18,982 nucleotides of DNA. It comes from Planctomycetaceae bacterium. Its GTDB lineage: Bacteria > Planctomycetota > Planctomycetia > Pirellulales > Pirellulaceae. The stretch is taken from contig JABHUV010000121.1 in the NCBI GenBank assembly GCA_018658605.1, positions 1-18,982 on the forward strand. Direction: 5' to 3'. Below the pieces are notes generated by a model that saw only the letters and a list, made by a program, of their open reading frames with translations, had not been told where the DNA came from and ran no database searches. This document shows positions 18,154-18,982 of the stretch, piece by piece. Numbering within the stretch: the first letter of the stretch is position 1; each line of letters opens with the position of its first letter. Both the position numbers and the translations under genes were made by a program.

Positions 18154-18414
18154 ATGAAAACAAAAGAACTACGAGATTTGACCGACGACGACCTACAACA
18201 GATCCTCGACGATACCTGCCGACGCTTGTTTGAATTACGCGTACAAGCTCAAGCTGAACGACTTGACGCACCTAGTGAATTGCTTCGCAGTCGTAAACTA
18301 ATCGCTCGTATCAAAACCATACAACGCGAAAAAGAATTGGCCAATGGAACTGTCGCAGAAGTAACAACTGACGAATCAGTGGCCACAGCAGTGGAAACCG
18401 ACGGGCAAGAATAG
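18154..18414 (+). CDS. rpmC: 50S ribosomal protein L29 with acidic C-terminal tail
   Basis: This encodes 86 residues. The first 63 or so (MKTKELRDLTDDDLQQIL...ELRVQAQAERLDAPSELLRSRKLIARIKTIQREK) match the two-helix L29 fold, a small protein next to L23 at the tunnel exit. The last 22 residues (GTVAEVTTDESVATAVETDGQE) are an acidic extension absent from typical L29 (about 63 residues in E. coli). An upstream in-frame TTG at 18121 is rejected because homology starts at the ATG 18154, with a modest GGGA site at 18142-18145. It lies in the usual rplP-rpmC-rpsQ order. Confidence 0.95.
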   Translation: MKTKELRDLTDDDLQQILDDTCRRLFELRVQAQAERLDAPSELLRSRKLIARIKTIQREKELANGTVAEVTTDESVATAVETDGQE

Positions 18415-18479
18415 TTATTCCTTTATTCAGAATTACAACAGATACAACACCTCCCTTTTAATCGTTAGTAAAACAAATC

Positions 18480-18982
18480 ATGCCTAAGAAAGTAGTAATC
18501 GGAATCGTCAAGAGCGATAAATCGGATAAGACCAGACGAGTAGAAATTCCTCGGCTCGTTCGGCACCCGCTCTTCGGAAAGTTCCTTCGTAAACAGACTG
18601 TTTGTTATGTACACGATGAAGAAAACGCGTCGGGCGAGGGCGATGTTGTTGAAATCATTGAAAGCGTTCGTCGTAGTAAAACAAAACGTTGGGACTTAGT
18701 TCGTATCGTTGAGAAAAGCACGGAGGTTGATGTAGTCGCTTTACGAGCTGCTCAACGTCAACGTGAAATGGAAAAAGATCAAGGATTTGACGACGGTTCC
18801 ATCTCGCACGTTGATGAAGCTGTAGTTGAAGAAGCTGTAGTTGAAGAGGCTGTAGTTGAAGAGGCTGTAGTTGAAGAAGCTGTAGTTGAAGAAGCTGTAG
18901 TTGAAGAAGCTGTAGTTGAAGAAGCTGTAGTTGAAGAAGCTGTAGTTGAAGAAGCTGTAGTTGAAGAAGCTGTAGTTGAAGA
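18480..18982 (+). CDS. rpsQ: 30S ribosomal protein S17 with repetitive acidic C-terminal extension (3' truncated by window edge)
   Basis: An open frame from ATG 18480 runs to the window end, 167 codons plus two bases with no stop. Residues 1 to about 84 match S17, a 16S 5'-domain binding protein: MPKKVVIGIVKSDKSDKT, then RHPLFGKFLRKQT, HDEENASGEGDVVEI and SKTKRWDLVRIVEK. S17 is 84 residues in E. coli, so everything after is extra. Residues 85-113 form a charged linker (AAQRQREMEKDQGFDDGS). From Ala114 on, the protein is a perfect pentapeptide repeat of Ala-Val-Val-Glu-Glu, adding two negative charges per unit to a normally basic protein. No Shine-Dalgarno sequence is visible before the start. 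Confidence 0.95.
   Translation, partial: MPKKVVIGIVKSDKSDKTRRVEIPRLVRHPLFGKFLRKQTVCYVHDEENASGEGDVVEIIESVRRSKTKRWDLVRIVEKSTEVDVVALRAAQRQREMEKDQGFDDGSISHVDEAVVEEAVVEEAVVEEAVVEEAVVEEAVVEEAVVEEAVVEEAVVEEAVVEEAVVE
18819..18982 (+). repeat. 15-bp tandem repeat inside rpsQ (10 full copies plus 14 bases, open-ended)
   Basis: The unit GCTGTAGTTGAAGAA repeats head to tail with no spacers from 18819 to the last base. Units 2 and 3 end in GAG instead of GAA; all the others are identical. Each unit encodes AVVEE in the rpsQ frame. The period is a multiple of three, so copy-number changes keep the frame. The window ends in the array, so the true copy number is unknown. Confidence 0.97.

Noticed and set aside
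18450..18459. CCTCCCTTTT upstream of rpsQ, resembling the anti-Shine-Dalgarno end of 16S rRNA
   Set aside because: It is a short pyrimidine-rich match with no other rRNA sequence nearby, so chance is the simplest explanation.
18819..18982. CRISPR-like array at the window end
   Set aside because: The 15-bp units are directly adjacent with no spacers and are in frame with S17, so this is a coding tandem repeat.

Overview
The window is one continuous plus-strand block of transcription and translation genes. In order it carries the 3' end of rplL, then rpoB, rpoC, rpsL, rpsG, an EF-G gene, rpsJ, rplC, rplD, rplW, rplB, rpsS, rplV, rpsC, rplP, rpmC and the 5' part of rpsQ. This is the classic bacterial beta (rplL-rpoBC), str and S10 order run together, with no convincing gene on the minus strand. 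The protein sequences suggest a planctomycete, probably Pirellulales-like. Clues are the RpoB N-terminus ([11 protein letters not shown]), the RpoB rifampicin-region variant [13 protein letters not shown], the RpoC N-terminus ([16 protein letters not shown]), and acidic or basic extensions on several ribosomal proteins. This placement comes from remembered family sequences, not a search. The DNA is of moderate, slightly AT-rich composition.

Layout. Bases 1-181 hold the L7/L12 C-terminal domain. Bases 182-916 form a 735-base spacer with no convincing gene but several hairpins. rpoB (917-4636) and rpoC (4738-9084) encode the two large RNA polymerase subunits. A 257-base gap with a possible promoter precedes rpsL and rpsG. 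A clear intrinsic terminator follows rpsG, so the EF-G gene (10437-12536) is probably transcribed separately. No tuf gene follows EF-G. A 326-base gap with a good sigma70-type promoter (12624-12652) leads into the S10 cluster, which runs closely packed to the window end. rplP starts inside rpsC, with a 62-base overlap.

Most notable points. (1) rpsQ carries an in-frame C-terminal array of near-identical 15-bp repeats encoding Ala-Val-Val-Glu-Glu, running off the window end after 10 full copies plus most of an eleventh. (2) The EF-G in the str position resembles the mitochondrial EF-G2 / spdEFG2 type and lacks the domain IV tip histidine needed for translocation, so another EF-G elsewhere probably does elongation. 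(3) A 13-bp perfect inverted repeat folds around the rplL stop codon, ahead of a long structured rpoB leader. (4) S12 has Arg at position 88, and RpoB has Val-Val in the rifampicin pocket, both relevant to natural antibiotic response. (5) L29, S17 and RpoC all end in acidic tails and L3 has a charged insert.

The genes together make the core of RNA polymerase and a large part of the ribosome. Apart from the S17 repeat array and the EF-G type, the content is conserved housekeeping; I see no mobile element, CRISPR array, tRNA or rRNA gene.
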